Shown: piece by piece, positions 13,755-24,930 of the stretch
Numbering within the stretch: position 1 is the first letter of the stretch
Layout: the number at the start of each line of letters is the position of its first letter
Assembly: GCF_037038585.1 (NCBI RefSeq)
Contig: NC_092524.1
Coordinates: forward strand, 49,065,001 to 49,129,000
Origin: Patagioenas fasciata
Lineage: Eukaryota; Chordata; Aves; Columbiformes; Columbidae
Direction of reading: 5' to 3'
Length of the DNA stretch: 64,000 bases
Position numbers and translations under genes: made by a program
The notes under the pieces: model-generated
Seen by the model: only the letters and a program-made list of their open reading frames with translations
Told to the model about the DNA's origin: nothing
Databases searched by the model: none

Positions 13755-14545
13755 TTGAAGAATAGCTACAAGACGGCTGAAAGCATATGGGTAAGAATTA
13801 GAGACCAAGACAACAAGGAGAACCTTGTGGTTGGTGTCTACTACAGACTGCCTAATCAGGGCGAGGCTATTGATGAAGCCTTCTTACTCCAGCTACAGGA
13901 GGCAACACACTCTTGTCATACAAGTAGGACAGGGAGCTGTAGGCAATCCAGGAGACTCCTGGAGTGCATCAAGGACAACTTCTTGATCCAGGTAATAGAC
14001 AGCTCTACCAGAGGGGATGCAATGCTGGACCTGTCGGTTACTGATCAGTAACATCAAGACTGGAGGCAGCCTGGGCTGCTGTGATCATCCACTGGTGGAG
14101 TTCACAGTCCTGAAAGATATGGGACAGGTGAAGAGTGAAGTCAGGACCCTGAATTTTAGGAAAGCAAACCATCAGCTGTTCAAGGAGATAGTCAATAGGA
14201 TCCTTTGGGAAACTGCCCTCAGGGACAAGGGAGTAGAACAGAGCTGGCAGATCTTTAAGGACGTTTTCCATAGAGCACAAAAGGTCTTGGTCCCTAGCTG
14301 TAAGAAATCAGGAAAGGAAAGCAAGAGACCAGCTTGGATGAGTCAAGATCTGCTGGTCAAACTAAAGGGCAAGAAGAAAACAGGCAGTGGAAGCAGGAAC
14401 AGGTATCCTGGGAAGAGTACAGGGAGACTGGCCAGTTGTGTAAGGATGGTGTCAGGAAGGCCAAGGAGCTGCTGGAGCTGAAGGAGCTGCTGGAGCTGAA
14501 GTTGCTGCTGGAGCTGAAGTTGGCAAACTCCTTCTCCACATTGTT
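13755..14545 (+). mobile_element. CR1 LINE internal fragment (endonuclease C-half and linker)
   Basis: The plus-strand frame matches the second half of the CR1 endonuclease: ESIWVRIRDQ, VVGVYYRLPNQGE, then RRLLECIKDNFLIQVIDSSTRG and a DHPLVEF block. The linker before the reverse transcriptase follows. The GDFN catalytic segment that should sit between these blocks is missing, so an internal deletion has removed it. Several stops are present. Both ends are missing, so this is not a simple 5' truncation; either a later rearrangement or deletion of the 3' part is needed. Confidence 0.85.
14466..14519 (+). repeat. 18-bp tandem expansion inside CR1
   Basis: Three consecutive copies of GAGCTGCTGGAGCTGAAG, the third differing at its first two bases. 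In the LINE frame they encode ELLELK-ELLELK-LLLELK. Other CR1 copies have a single unit at this point, so this is a local expansion. Confidence 0.9.
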
Positions 14546-16303
14546 ACTACTGTAAGAACATGTAATTTATATATAAGCAATGTAATTAAAAATGTGGACC
14601 AACAGATACAATTACAGATTTACAGATTGTATGTTTTATATGGTTAGATTGCAATTATCTATTTATTTCTGTAGGACACACGAAAAGTTACATACCCATG
14701 TCACATATATAGAGTGAAGGACAGCTCTTGCATACCACTCAGATTGTCTCTTGCATTTCCCTGCCATGATCACTTTTGGACTAATCTATCCTTCCTCCCA
14801 CAGGAAACAGCAGTGCAAAAAATGTAACATTGATATGATGAAAGAATTCCAAACTGAGTGAAATGCCAAGGGGTAGAAAAAGTGTATGTAACAAATTAAA
14901 CTAGAATTTGGCTAGAGCTTCCAGGTTAAATCATGGAAGCTGGCAAAAAGCGTTGAGAAATCTATGAAGAGATGCGATGATCAAAATCTTTTTTTGTTGT
15001 TGTTTGTTTGGTTTTTTTTAATAGTCTCAGCTGACAGCTATTCCAACTTAATACATTTCAGTCGAACTCAGCCCTAAAATCCCATGGAATGGGATTAGTC
15101 CTGGGCTAGCAGCAGCTGGAGCCAAAGATCACTTCTTTACATCCGAAGAAAAGATATCATTAGTTAATGAATAATTAATGTCAGCTACTAAACATTCCTT
15201 TCAAACTTTTTTTTTTAATGCAAGAATGTATTCAAAATGTATTTCTATAAAATAGCATCTGTCTACTCCAATAAAATATAAAGCATTCATGGTAAAATTT
15301 GTCCTTGACTCCGTTTCTGTGGCATTAATAACTACTCCTATTGACGTACTGCTTTTGCGTATGAAAACTTGTACATTCATGATTTCCATTGACATAGCTA
15401 CAAGACACTGCCAAGTATTAGCTTGTTTTTTAACCTTGCTGACCTTAGTTTTACACACAAAATTAGAACAAACACTGAGGAGAGAGAAAAAATGGCCTGA
15501 GAAGGGAAAAAGATGTTTGGCATAAAACAACCGCAGATCACAAAACTACATAAAAGAAATGCAAAAACTTTCAGCTCCAAAATGAAAGGGAATATGTAAT
15601 TGAGGAGAACTGAATTAGTAAAATAACTACAGGCTTTCAATGAGTGTTTTCTCAGGATATAAAGAAACTTCAGTTTGGTCATGAGAAACCAGAATGAGAA
15701 AACTTCTCTATGTTTTAAAATAAAATGCAAGGCTTTGCTTTTTCATTATATGCTTCCATAGAAATTTAGGTCTGTGGAACCTTCCAGCAACAATTATTTT
15801 TGTTCTATTAAATATTGTCATGTCTCAATCTCTTTGCATGTTTAACTGCATCCCGTTCCACTGACTCTAGTGGTGTCTTTTATTTAAGGTCAACAAACAA
15901 CTTACCCTGGAATCCAGATGAAGCACACATGGAGAGACTCTACCCTGTGGGTCAGCATGGTGAACCCTATCTGACTTAAGTGACCATAATGTAGACATAT
16001 TGTCATGGAGGCACCACAAAATGACTCCAGGCAAATAATAGGCTTAAACCCACCTTAATTTGGAATCAAAACCAAAACCAAATTGACAGACTGAAAATAA
16101 ACAACAGAAATCAATGCAAAGCCAGGGGGTGGAGAGATGGTGGGGCATGTAATAAAAAAAAAAAATCAGTCAGCATCCTGACAACATTTAATAAACTGCA
16201 GGTTCAATATACCAGTAGGGGATATTATTACTACATGACAACATTAGAAGATTATCCAAAGCATGCACACACTCAAAATAAACCTCTCTCTTCAATGGTC
16301 CCC
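14546..16303. other. no gene recognised
   Basis: AT-rich unique-looking DNA. The frames at 15.2-15.7 kb (both strands) have no domain signature and are probably chance openings. Confidence 0.5.
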
Positions 16304-16409
16304 AGAAGAAATAATCACTTACCCAGAGGGGGTAAATAGCTCACTCCAGGATATGTCTAGAAGAAATAACCACTCACCAAAGAGAAGGTGAGGGCACTCA
16401 ATCCCAGGA
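16304..16409 (+). repeat. imperfect direct repeat, two units of about 50 bp
   Basis: The two units both start AGAAGAAATAAYCACT and end YCCAGGA: 16304-16351 and 16359-16409. The stretch from here to the mariner (16410-16816) is more GC-rich than its surroundings. On the minus strand it contains a CCCATAAATAACC box, which is the sort of sequence seen in old LTRs. I could not identify an LTR family or clear TG...CA ends, so only the internal duplication is well supported. Confidence 0.55.
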
Positions 16410-16816
16410 ACGATCTCCATTTTCAAGAGGAGAGCTCTGATCATAGTCTCACTACTCCAAGAAGACCACTCAAAGGGGATCTTCAGAGGAGCCCCATTTT
16501 ACAACCTGGTCACATCTGGGCTGTGGTTATTTATGGGCATACTACAGATGCTTTTTGGGTTCAGGGGTGCCTCATTGGCTGAGAACCCTGTCTGTTGACT
16601 GAGGGTCTCACCCCTACCGTTCCCACAACTGCGGAAATGTATGTGACTGGAGTCACCATGCCCCAGGATGGGAGAGATGCAATGGTCGACACCCAGCCAA
16701 GGTGCGTACCTGAGGACGGCCACAGTGGGGCACAAAGGGTGTGAAAAAGCCAGCAGCTGCTGTGTTGAAAGCCTTGGACCTTATCAGGGTGTGTGCAACT
16801 GCCACAGATATGCACC

Positions 16817-16856
16817 TAAGGTATTCATGCAAAAGGAATTGCAGTTTTTGCACTGT
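16817..16856 (+). repeat. mariner left terminal inverted repeat
   Basis: Contains TGCAAAAGGAATTGCAGTTT, which pairs with the right repeat after a few substitutions and a small insertion near the tip. Confidence 0.88.
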
Positions 16857-16993
16857 TGAAATTTGCCATTTGATATTGAAACACATTCCTAAAAAATGCG
16901 TTTATGTTATACATCATTTTAATGTTGTTTTCTCACTTTACTTTTTTTGCTATTGACTTATTACTTGCTGTTTATTTATTTTACATTAGGGAA

Positions 16994-17810
16994 ATGATGT
17001 TAGATATAAAGCAAATTCAAGTAATTTTCTTATTCAAGTTCAAAATGGGTTGTAAAGCAGTGGAGACAACTTGCAACATCAACAATGCATTTGGCCCAGG
17101 AACTGCTGACAAACATACAATTGAAAAGGTGAAAAAGCTCAGTAAGCGAGTGCCGACTGAAAATCAAAAGAATCCTTGTTTCGAAGTCTCATCTTCTATG
17201 CAACAACAAACAACTTCTTGATCGGATTGTGACATGCGACAAAAAAGTGGATTGTATACAACAAATGGCGACGACCAGCTCAGTGGTTGGACCTAAAAGA
17301 ACCTCCAAAGCACTTCCAAAAGTCAAACTTGCACCAAAAATGGTCATTGTCACTGTTTGGTGGTCTGCTGCTGGTCTGATCCACTACAGTTTTCTGAATC
17401 CTCGTGAAACCATTACATCTGACAAGTATGTTCAGCAAATCGAGGAGATGCACTGAAAACTGCAACATCTGCAGTTGGCATTGGCCAACAGAAAGGGCCC
17501 AATTCTTCACAACACCACCACCTGATTGCACATTGCATAACCAATGCTTCAAAAGTTGAATGAATTGGGCTACGAAGTTTTACCTCATCTGCCATATTCA
17601 CCTAACCTCTTGACAACTGACTACCACTTCTTCAAGCACCTCAACAACTTTTTTCAGGGAAAACGCTTCCACAACCAGCAGGATGCAGAAAATCCTTTCC
17701 AAGTGCTTGTTGAATCCTGAAGCATGGATTTTTATGCTACAGGAATAAACATACTTATTTTTTGTTGGCAAAAGTGTGTTGATTGTAATGCTTCCTATTT
17801 TGATGAATAA
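16994..17810 (+). pseudogene. mariner transposase pseudogene
   Basis: From an ATG at 16994 the frame gives MLDIKQIQVIFLFKFKMG and NINNAFGPGTADKHTIE, the first helix-turn-helix region. It then jumps to KVKKLSKRVPTENQKN, so about 70 residues around the second DNA-binding helices and linker are deleted. The DDE/D catalytic core is present but broken across frames: TCDKK keeps the first aspartate (family TCDE); the second catalytic block, normally HDNARPH, reads HNTTT and then a stop; the third, TTDYHFFKHL, keeps its aspartate. VWWSAAGLIHYSFLNP and GKRFHNQQDAEN are further family blocks. The protein ends around CVDCNASYFDE with a TAA at 17808-17810. Stops, frame changes and the lost second aspartate make it inactive. 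Confidence 0.9.
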
Positions 17811-17849
17811 GGAGGTGTTTGAGCTTGGTTATGATGATTTAAAATTTCT

Positions 17850-17884
17850 GGTCCAAAACCACAATCACTTTTGCAATAACCTAA
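17850..17884 (-). repeat. mariner right terminal inverted repeat
   Basis: On the minus strand it begins TTAGGTTATTGCAAAAGTGA, which closely matches the canonical mariner end and pairs with the left repeat. Confidence 0.88.
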
Positions 17885-20534
17885 AAGCTGTTCGCTTTAC
17901 CTTTTTGCTAATGGAGATCTCATCAATATAGTTAGAGCAGCTGGCCACAATTCATTTGATCAAACCCTGGCTATTTATTTTGGGGAGAGATGAATGATGC
18001 CATAGATTGCAGGAACCCTGTTGACTACAAAGGCAAGTTCATTTAGATGAAGCCATGTGTTCTGTACAAATCAATCTCGGTCACACTGTGAGGCTGTGGG
18101 CACAACAGCCTTGTCCCATTCAGGGGTAACTCTGGAAACACTCAAGTGATTCATGGCCAATGTACTGGCCCATGTTTTAACATTATAATATGTTGCCAGA
18201 TTTATTTTCTGATCCATAATGGTAAACAAATCTTTTACCTAAATAAGTGTTTTAAACACACTTTTGAGGAAAACTACTGGCTTGAAATGACCATCTTAGT
18301 TTTTAAACAAATTTCATAGAAGAAAACAAAAAAATATCCGAGAGCATGTTGTTGTACTCAGTGGCAAGTTAAAAAGCAAAACTCAACTTAAATCCACATG
18401 GCACATTTATATTTCACACAAAACAAAAAAGATCAATTATAAAAAACAGGTCCATACAAAAGTTTGGCAGTGTTAAACAAATGAATACAGATGCTAGGCA
18501 CTGCTTGGAAAAATAATTTATTTTGTTAGCTTACAAAAATGACAATATTTCATGTTACACTTTAAATTACGAGTACAGCTAGCAACTTTGATCCTGCAAA
18601 GGTACTAACTATCTCCTGAGTTGCAGTAAATCCTTGTGACCTTGCTTTCAGGAATAGCTTGGAGTAAGTCCCAACTCAGTAAAAAGTAAGGAAGCTCAAT
18701 ACTTTTGTTACTGCCTCATTGGCTAACATTTTATATTCTGATCACAGAAAGTAGGTACAAATGTTGACATTAACATATGAACTTTCCAGGTAGAGCCGTG
18801 ACCAAATTCATACATAAAAATACTTGCAGACTCTGTCAAGCTATCAGTTTGCAGCAACATAGTTATAGCACAACAGCTTTCATACACTTCATACAGTAAT
18901 AACTTGACACGATCTCAGCACTTAGTATTCTGATTGGTAGTTATGCTTTATACATGAGATTTGACTCTGGCTTCATTTTGGTATAAATCAAGCACAGGCA
19001 TTCCAAGATTAATGCAGCACCAAGAGAATAAAATCAGTACTCAATGAATCATTAGATTTTGTTGAAAAACTGATGTGAAACAAAACATTAAGTGCTGATT
19101 GTGAAATACAATTGATAAACCTTAACAGTGAATTCTTTCTCCTTTGAGGAGGTTTCATTATTTTGAAAAAGCTGAAGTAACACACAGAGTGGAACAAAGA
19201 ACTGTAACATTTCAGAACTTTGCAAATTTCATACGTCTGCACTGATGCCATCTAGAAGTACAGTAGCTTTCATTATATAGCTAAATTTTAGTTTTCTTGA
19301 AAACGAAAATACACAAAAGCCCAAATAAACTAAAAATCCCATTTCTCAGATCTTGAAAAAAAATTTCTAATAGAAAAATGAGTGCCAAATTATTCAAAAT
19401 ATTTACCATCTGTTATGCAATTATTCTTGTAAGATCCTGGATTTTTCAGTATTTCCTGCTCCCCAGACCAACACATGTTATAGACTTGCAGACATCCAAA
19501 ATGCAATGAAAAAGTACATTGAGAAAATATTTCTCTCCCCTTTTCTCAATCTCAGCATGAAATTGTAACTCCACTGGTATTAGAGGCAAGTTTTAGTGTA
19601 GTCAGGATTTCCAAGCAGAAAGGAGTAATTTTTTTTGACCAGTCAAGTTTTACAGTGTATAAACATGTTTATGCATGTCTACATCTATGAGAAAGATATG
19701 TAATTATGTGAACAGAATGCTATAGGACATCTGCATAGCTATTAAAAGTTTAAACACATCCTTACATTACAGAAATCAAGTTTGAAGGAAACTGGAATAG
19801 CTCTGGTTATTACAGCAATATCAGCATCAACATGCTGCCTCTGGTGCATTTGACAGGAATGGAAGGTCGCAGCATGTTTACACATACACACAGAATCAAA
19901 CTTGGGAGAAAGTATAAATAAGATGAAAATTTAATAAAGAAAAGACAGATACACTTTTTTTTTCACATAGATGTCCCTAATACCCTGCTGAGAGTTGAAC
20001 TTATATGAGAATGTGACAGGGAGCCTTTTATATTAAATCAGGAGTTTGACTCCTTGCTTAACTACTAAAGGTCTTGCAGGGACTTTAGGTCAGGAAATAA
20101 TTGCATGTTGAGGAATTTCTTTCCACTGTGCCTATTCCTATTGCATTAGCAGGTACAACAAGGTTTAGAGGAAATAAACCAACCTTTATGACTTCACCGC
20201 AGTACAGGGACATCCTGCATACCTGTTATTCAATCAAATTCTGCAGATTCTTTAAGGTCATTTTACAGTATACTGCAGGGCTAATAGCTGACTGAGAAAT
20301 GTGATGTAATACATGTATAAGATGCCTGGGCAATTATTAGTTTTAGAATTTCCCAACGTAAATGCTAGATCATAAAACTCATTATGTTGCAGTTTCAGAC
20401 TACTAAATGTAAAAAACACTATTTTATTCAAATTAAATGAAAACAAAAGATCTGGAGGAAAATGGCTCATGCATCACCCAACCTAATTAGTAGTGCTTCT
20501 AAGGAGGTATGGGATTAGCTGCTTTTCTAGTTAT
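17885..20534. other. no gene recognised
   Basis: AT-rich DNA between the mariner and the long CR1. The 18.5-19.9 kb part has a uniform AT-rich texture with AATAAA-like words on the minus strand near 18.51 kb, so a long 3' UTR cannot be excluded, but no coding sequence supports it. Confidence 0.45.
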
Positions 20535-20865
20535 CATAGCATGTTATGGATTGGAAGGGACCTCAAAAGATCATCCAGTCCAATCGTCCCACCAGAGCAG
20601 GAACACCAAGATCAGGTCACACAGGAATGTGTCCAGGTGGGTTTTGAATGTCTCCAGAGAAGGAGACTTCACAACCTCCCTGGGCAGCCTGCTCCCATGT
20701 TCTGCTACCCTCATTGAGAAGTTGTTTCTTCTCATATTTAAGTGGAACCTCCTGTGTTCAAGTTTTTACTCATTGCCCCTTGTCTTACCATTGGTTGTCA
20801 CCGTGAAGAGCCTGGCTCCATCCTCATGACACTCACCCTTTACATATTTAAAAACATTAATAAGG

Positions 20866-22331
20866 TCACCCCTCAGTCTTCTCCAGACTAAAGAGACCCA
20901 GCTCCCTCAGCTTTCCCTCATAAGTGAGATGCTTCACACCCTTAATCATCTTCATGGCTCTGCACTGGACTCTCTCAAGCAGTTCCCTGTCCTTCTCGAG
21001 CTGAGGAGCCCAGAACTGGACACAATATTCCAGACATGGTCTCACCAGGGCAGAGTAGAGGGGGAGGAGAACCTCTCTCAACCTACTAGCCACCCCCCTT
21101 CTAATACACCCCAGGATGCCATTGGCCTTCTTGGTCACAAGGGCACAGTGCTGGGTCATGGTCACCCTGCTGTCCACCAGGACCCCAGGTTCATTTCCCC
21201 TATACTGATCTCTAACAGGTTGTTCCCCGACTTATACTGGTACCTGAAGTTGTGCTTGCTCAGGTGCAAGACTCTACACTTGCCATTGTTATATTTCATT
21301 AAAATTTTCCCTGCCCAACTCTTCCCTGGATGGCAGCACAGCCTTCTGGTGTGTCAGCCACTCCTCCCAGTTTGGAGTCATCAGCAAACTTGCTGACAGT
21401 GCACTCTATTCCCTCATCCAAGTCATTGATTAATATATTGAATAGTACTGGTCCCAGTACCGACCCTTGAGGGACTCCACTAGATAAAGGCCTCCAGCTA
21501 GACTCCGCCCCATTGACCACCACTCTCTGGCTTCTTTCCTTCAGCCAGTTCACAGTCCACCTTACCACCCAATCATCCAGACCACACTTCCTCAGTTTAG
21601 CTGCAAGGATGCTGTGAGAAACTGTGTCAAATGCTTTACTGAAATCAAGATAGACTACATCCACTGCTTTTCCATCATCTATCCACCTGGTTATGAACTC
21701 ATAAAAGGCTATGATATTGGTCAAGCATGACTTCCCCTTGATGAAGCCATGTTGACTGCCCCTAATGACCCTCTTCTGCTTGATATGCCTTGAGATGGCA
21801 CCAAGAATAAGTTGTTCCATCACCTTTCCAGGGATCGAGGTGAGGTTGACCGGTCTGTAGTTACCCGGGTCCTCCTCCTTGCCCTTTTTGAAGACTGGAG
21901 TGACATTTGCTTTCCTCCAGTCTTCAGGCACCTCTCCCATTCCCTAAGACTTAGCAAAGATGATGGAGAGTGGTCCAGCAATGACCTCAGCCAGCTCCCT
22001 CAGCATCCACAGGTGCATCCCATCCAGACCCATGGATTTATGAATGTTCAGATTACTTAAGTGGTCCTTAACCCAGTCCTCATCCACCAAGGCAAACTTC
22101 TCCATTGTCCTGCCCTCCTCTGGCCCCAGGGGTACAGGGCTCCTCAGGACAGCCTCTGGCAGAGTAGACAGACAAAAAGAAGGCATTCAGTAATTCTGTA
22201 TCTTCTGTCACCAGGGCACCCACCTCATTCATCAGTGGGCTTACATTGCCTCTAGTGTTAGTTTTATCTGCCATGTATTTGAAGAAACTCTTTCTGTTGT
22301 CCTTGACCCCTTTCACAAGGTTTAATTCCAA
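20866..22331 (-). pseudogene. CR1 ORF2 reverse transcriptase and C-terminal region
   Basis: From 22331 the linker (KDNRKSFFKYMADK) leads into the reverse transcriptase. The 213-codon frame at 21299-21940 has [65 protein letters not shown] and [10 protein letters not shown], that is, the fingers and palm with an intact FADD catalytic pair. A further frame at 20866-21177 carries [15 protein letters not shown] and ERVQCRAMKMIKGVKH. Frames are joined only across stops and shifts. The palm is the best preserved part. Confidence 0.92.
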
Positions 22332-22674
22332 GGAGGCCTTAGCTTTCCTAGTTACCTCCCCACACCCTCTGACAACAGCCTTATATTCTTTCTAAGTGTC
22401 CAGCCCCGCCTTCCATGATCTGTAAACTCTCCTCTTCCACTTGAGTTTGCCCAGCAGTTCCCTGTTTAATCAAGCAGGTCTCCTGGCTCCCTTCCTTGAC
22501 TTCCTACCTGCTGGGATGCTCTGATCTTGAGCTTGGAAGAAGCAGCCCTTGAACACTAACCAACTATCTTGGGCCCCTCTACCTTCAAGTACCCTGCCTC
22601 ATGTGATTTCCCCTAGCCATTGCTTGAAAAGGCCCAAGTTTGCCCTACTAAGTCCAGGGTCACAATTCTGCTTG

Positions 22675-23475
22675 CTACTCTGTTCCTGTCACACAGATCC
22701 TGAACTCCACCATCTCATGGTTGCTGCAACCAAGGGAGCACTCAACCTTTACTGCTTCGACCAGACCCTCCTTGTTAGTGGGGATGAGATCCAGCAGCGT
22801 TTCTCTCCTAGTTGGCTCATCCACCATTTGCATCAGGAAGTTACCATCAATGCGCTGGAGGAACCTCCTAGATTGTGGTTGGCTGGCTGAGTAGTCCTTC
22901 CAACAAACATCAGGGAAGTTAAAATGCCCCATGACGACCAGGTCCTTTGACTGTGAGGCCACTCTCAGATGCCTGTAGAGGGCCTCATGAACTTCCTCAC
23001 TCTGATCTGGTGGCCTGTAATAGACATACACAACAGTATCACTCAGGCCAGCCTGCCCTTTAATTCTCACCCACAGACTCTCAACTCGCTCCTCATCCAT
23101 CCCTGGACAGTACTCAATACATTGTAGTTGCTCTCTCACGTAAAGAGCAACACCACCACCTCGCCTGCCTGGCCTGTCTTTTCTGAGGACATAAGCATCC
23201 ATGACTGCATTCCAGTCATGTGAGCTGTCCCACCATGTCTCCATAATTGCCATCAGATCATAATCTCATGACCAAACACAGGTTTCTAACTCCTTCTGCT
23301 TATTCCCCATGCTGTATGCATGGGTGTACAGGCATTTCAGAGAGCAAGTTGAGCAGACCCATTTCACCCTAGGGGGGTGGGAGACCTCCCGGTCTTCAAA
23401 ACTAGAGTGTTGCCCCACTGGTACAAGCCCAATTACAATCCCATACCACTTTGAATCTAGTTTAAAGCTCTCCAA
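22675..23475 (-). pseudogene. CR1 ORF2 endonuclease domain
   Basis: This is the APE-type endonuclease that nicks target DNA to start reverse transcription. Visible blocks in order: KCLYTHAYSMGNKQKELE, ETWWDSSHDW (with the catalytic glutamate), GRRGGGVALYVREQ, VVYVYYRPPDQSEEVHEA, MGHFNFPDVCW and SNHEMVEF. The family motif GDFN reads GHFN here and the SDH motif reads SNH, so two catalytic aspartates are replaced. A stop separates the N-terminal block (23266-23475) from the main frame (22675-23253). Confidence 0.88.
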
Positions 23476-24222
23476 ATGAGCCCTGCTAATTCCTGTTCCA
23501 GCATACTTTTGCCCCTGTGAGATAAACCTTTCCCACGTATTACTGTCCAGACTGGAGTCCTATAGAACCAGCCATTATCAACGAACCCAAAGCCCTGCCT
23601 GCAGTGTCAGTCTTGTAGCCAAGCATTTATGGACTGGATCCTTCTATTTCATCCCTGGTCATCACACAAAAATGGAAAGAGGGAAGAGAAAATAACTTGT
23701 GTCCCAGACTCTTTCACCAACCGTCCCAAAGCCCTGAAGTCTTTCTTCATTGCCCTCATACTATGCGATGCAGCTTCCTCCCCACCTGTCTAGAAGATCA
23801 GCAGTGGGTAGCAGTCTGTCAAGGGCACCAGGTTGGGGAGTGCCCTGGTGATATCCCCAATCTGGGCTCCAGGTAGACTGCACACTTCCCTATGATGAGG
23901 ATCAACTCTGCATATTGGGCCCTCTGTTCCTCTCAGAAGGGAATCACCTACTACAATTACCTTTCTTCCTTATCAGAGGCAGTCTTGAGGTGTGGTGTCA
24001 ACTGCCTCTTCCTTTGTGATCTCATAGATGGGCCTTCCAGCACATCCTCACCTACCTCTCCTTCAAGATCCAGGGCCTCAAACCTATTTTGGAGGGCCAC
24101 CTGGGGAAGCAAAGCAGGTAGGGAGGGGGGTTGCCTGCAATGCCAAACTGGGACTTGCTTCCAACCCCACTCGTCTTTTTGGTCTCCTGCCTCTGCCCAA
24201 CAGCGACAGGGTAGGGGCTGTC

Positions 24223-24651
24223 TCAGGTCTCTCCTTCTGCCCGACAGGGCGGTTGGTCCATCACCTTTTGGGGTCTATGTCCCTTGTGCCTTTCTGGCCG
24301 GAACACCAGGGAGTTAATCCACCAGTCAACCTCCTTGTCACACTCCCTGAGGGTCCTCAGTCTCTCAACTTCCTCCTTAAGTTCCACCACCATGCTGAGC
24401 AGATCTCCCACCTGCTCACACCTCACGCAGGTGGAATGCTGCCTCCCTCCCTCAGCACCAACAGTGGCCTCTGGTACTCCCTGCAGCCAGAGACCTGAAC
24501 AGCCACAGACCAGGGCAGGTCCTCCGTCTGGGTCAACACAGTCTTTTTGGGGCAAACTCTCTGTCTGGAAGAGACCATGGTCAGCTGCAGTCTGGGAGAC
24601 TGCCAACAGGCGAGATGGTCTACCGAGCAAGGAGGGACAGAACCTCTGCAC
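24223..24651 (-). pseudogene. CR1 ORF1 fragment
   Basis: The 142-codon open stretch has the hallmark of avian CR1 ORF1: a Cys-rich start (ALVCGCSGLWLQ, then STCVRCEQVGDLLSMVVEL) followed by a short coiled coil, LKEEVERLRTLRECDKEVD, ending in WWINSL. In the family, ORF1 is an RNA-binding, chaperone-like protein that acts in the LINE ribonucleoprotein. After 24223 the frame meets a stop and the rest of ORF1 is scattered over frames, so this copy is not functional. Confidence 0.8.
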
Positions 24652-24930
24652 CCTGCTGCACGAGCTACCGCACCCGCTGCTGCAGCACAGTGTGGGTGGT
24701 ACTCACAGCTTCACACACGGGTCTCACCTCCCAGCACCTGGTGGGACGTGATGCTGCCCTCCCTGAGGCTTTTCAAGGCTGGGGAGGGGATGTGATCACC
24801 ATTACCCTGGCAACGCCCACACCACATCAGCCACCTTCACGAGAGCTGCTGGGTCACAGGAGAAACCTCCTGAAACCCCCCTGTACTTCAAGATCTCCTG
24901 CTCCGACCAGGTGACCTCAGGGACAAGTGC

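Larger units (their letters stand above)
16817..17884 (+). mobile_element. mariner-family DNA transposon, internally deleted relic
   Basis: Both terminal inverted repeats are recognisable. The left end (16817-16856) reads TAAGGTATTCATGCAAAAGG and continues as a GCAGTTTTTGC block. The right end, read in reverse from 17884, is TTAGGTTATTGCAAAAGTGA, with GTGGTTTT following. Between them lies a plus-strand Tc1/mariner transposase relic. The element is about 1.07 kb against roughly 1.3 kb for intact mariners; the shortfall matches a gap in the DNA-binding half of the transposase. The encoded sequence is strikingly like the Hsmar1-type transposase that was domesticated as primate SETMAR. A clean TA target duplication is not visible at both ends. 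Confidence 0.92.
20535..24930 (-). mobile_element. near-full-length CR1 LINE
   Basis: Read on the minus strand this element runs from a GC-rich 5' region (about 24.93 kb) through ORF1 (around 24.65-24.0 kb), the endonuclease (23.48-22.68 kb), the reverse transcriptase (22.33-21.3 kb) and the C-terminal part of ORF2, to the 3' end at about 20.535 kb. At roughly 4.4 kb it is close to the usual full length of about 4.5 kb; the great majority of avian CR1 copies are cut to a few hundred bases. Frames are broken by several stops and shifts. Two endonuclease catalytic residues are substituted, although the reverse transcriptase FADD box is intact. The exact 5' boundary is uncertain by some tens of bases, and no target duplication was identified. 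Confidence 0.93.
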
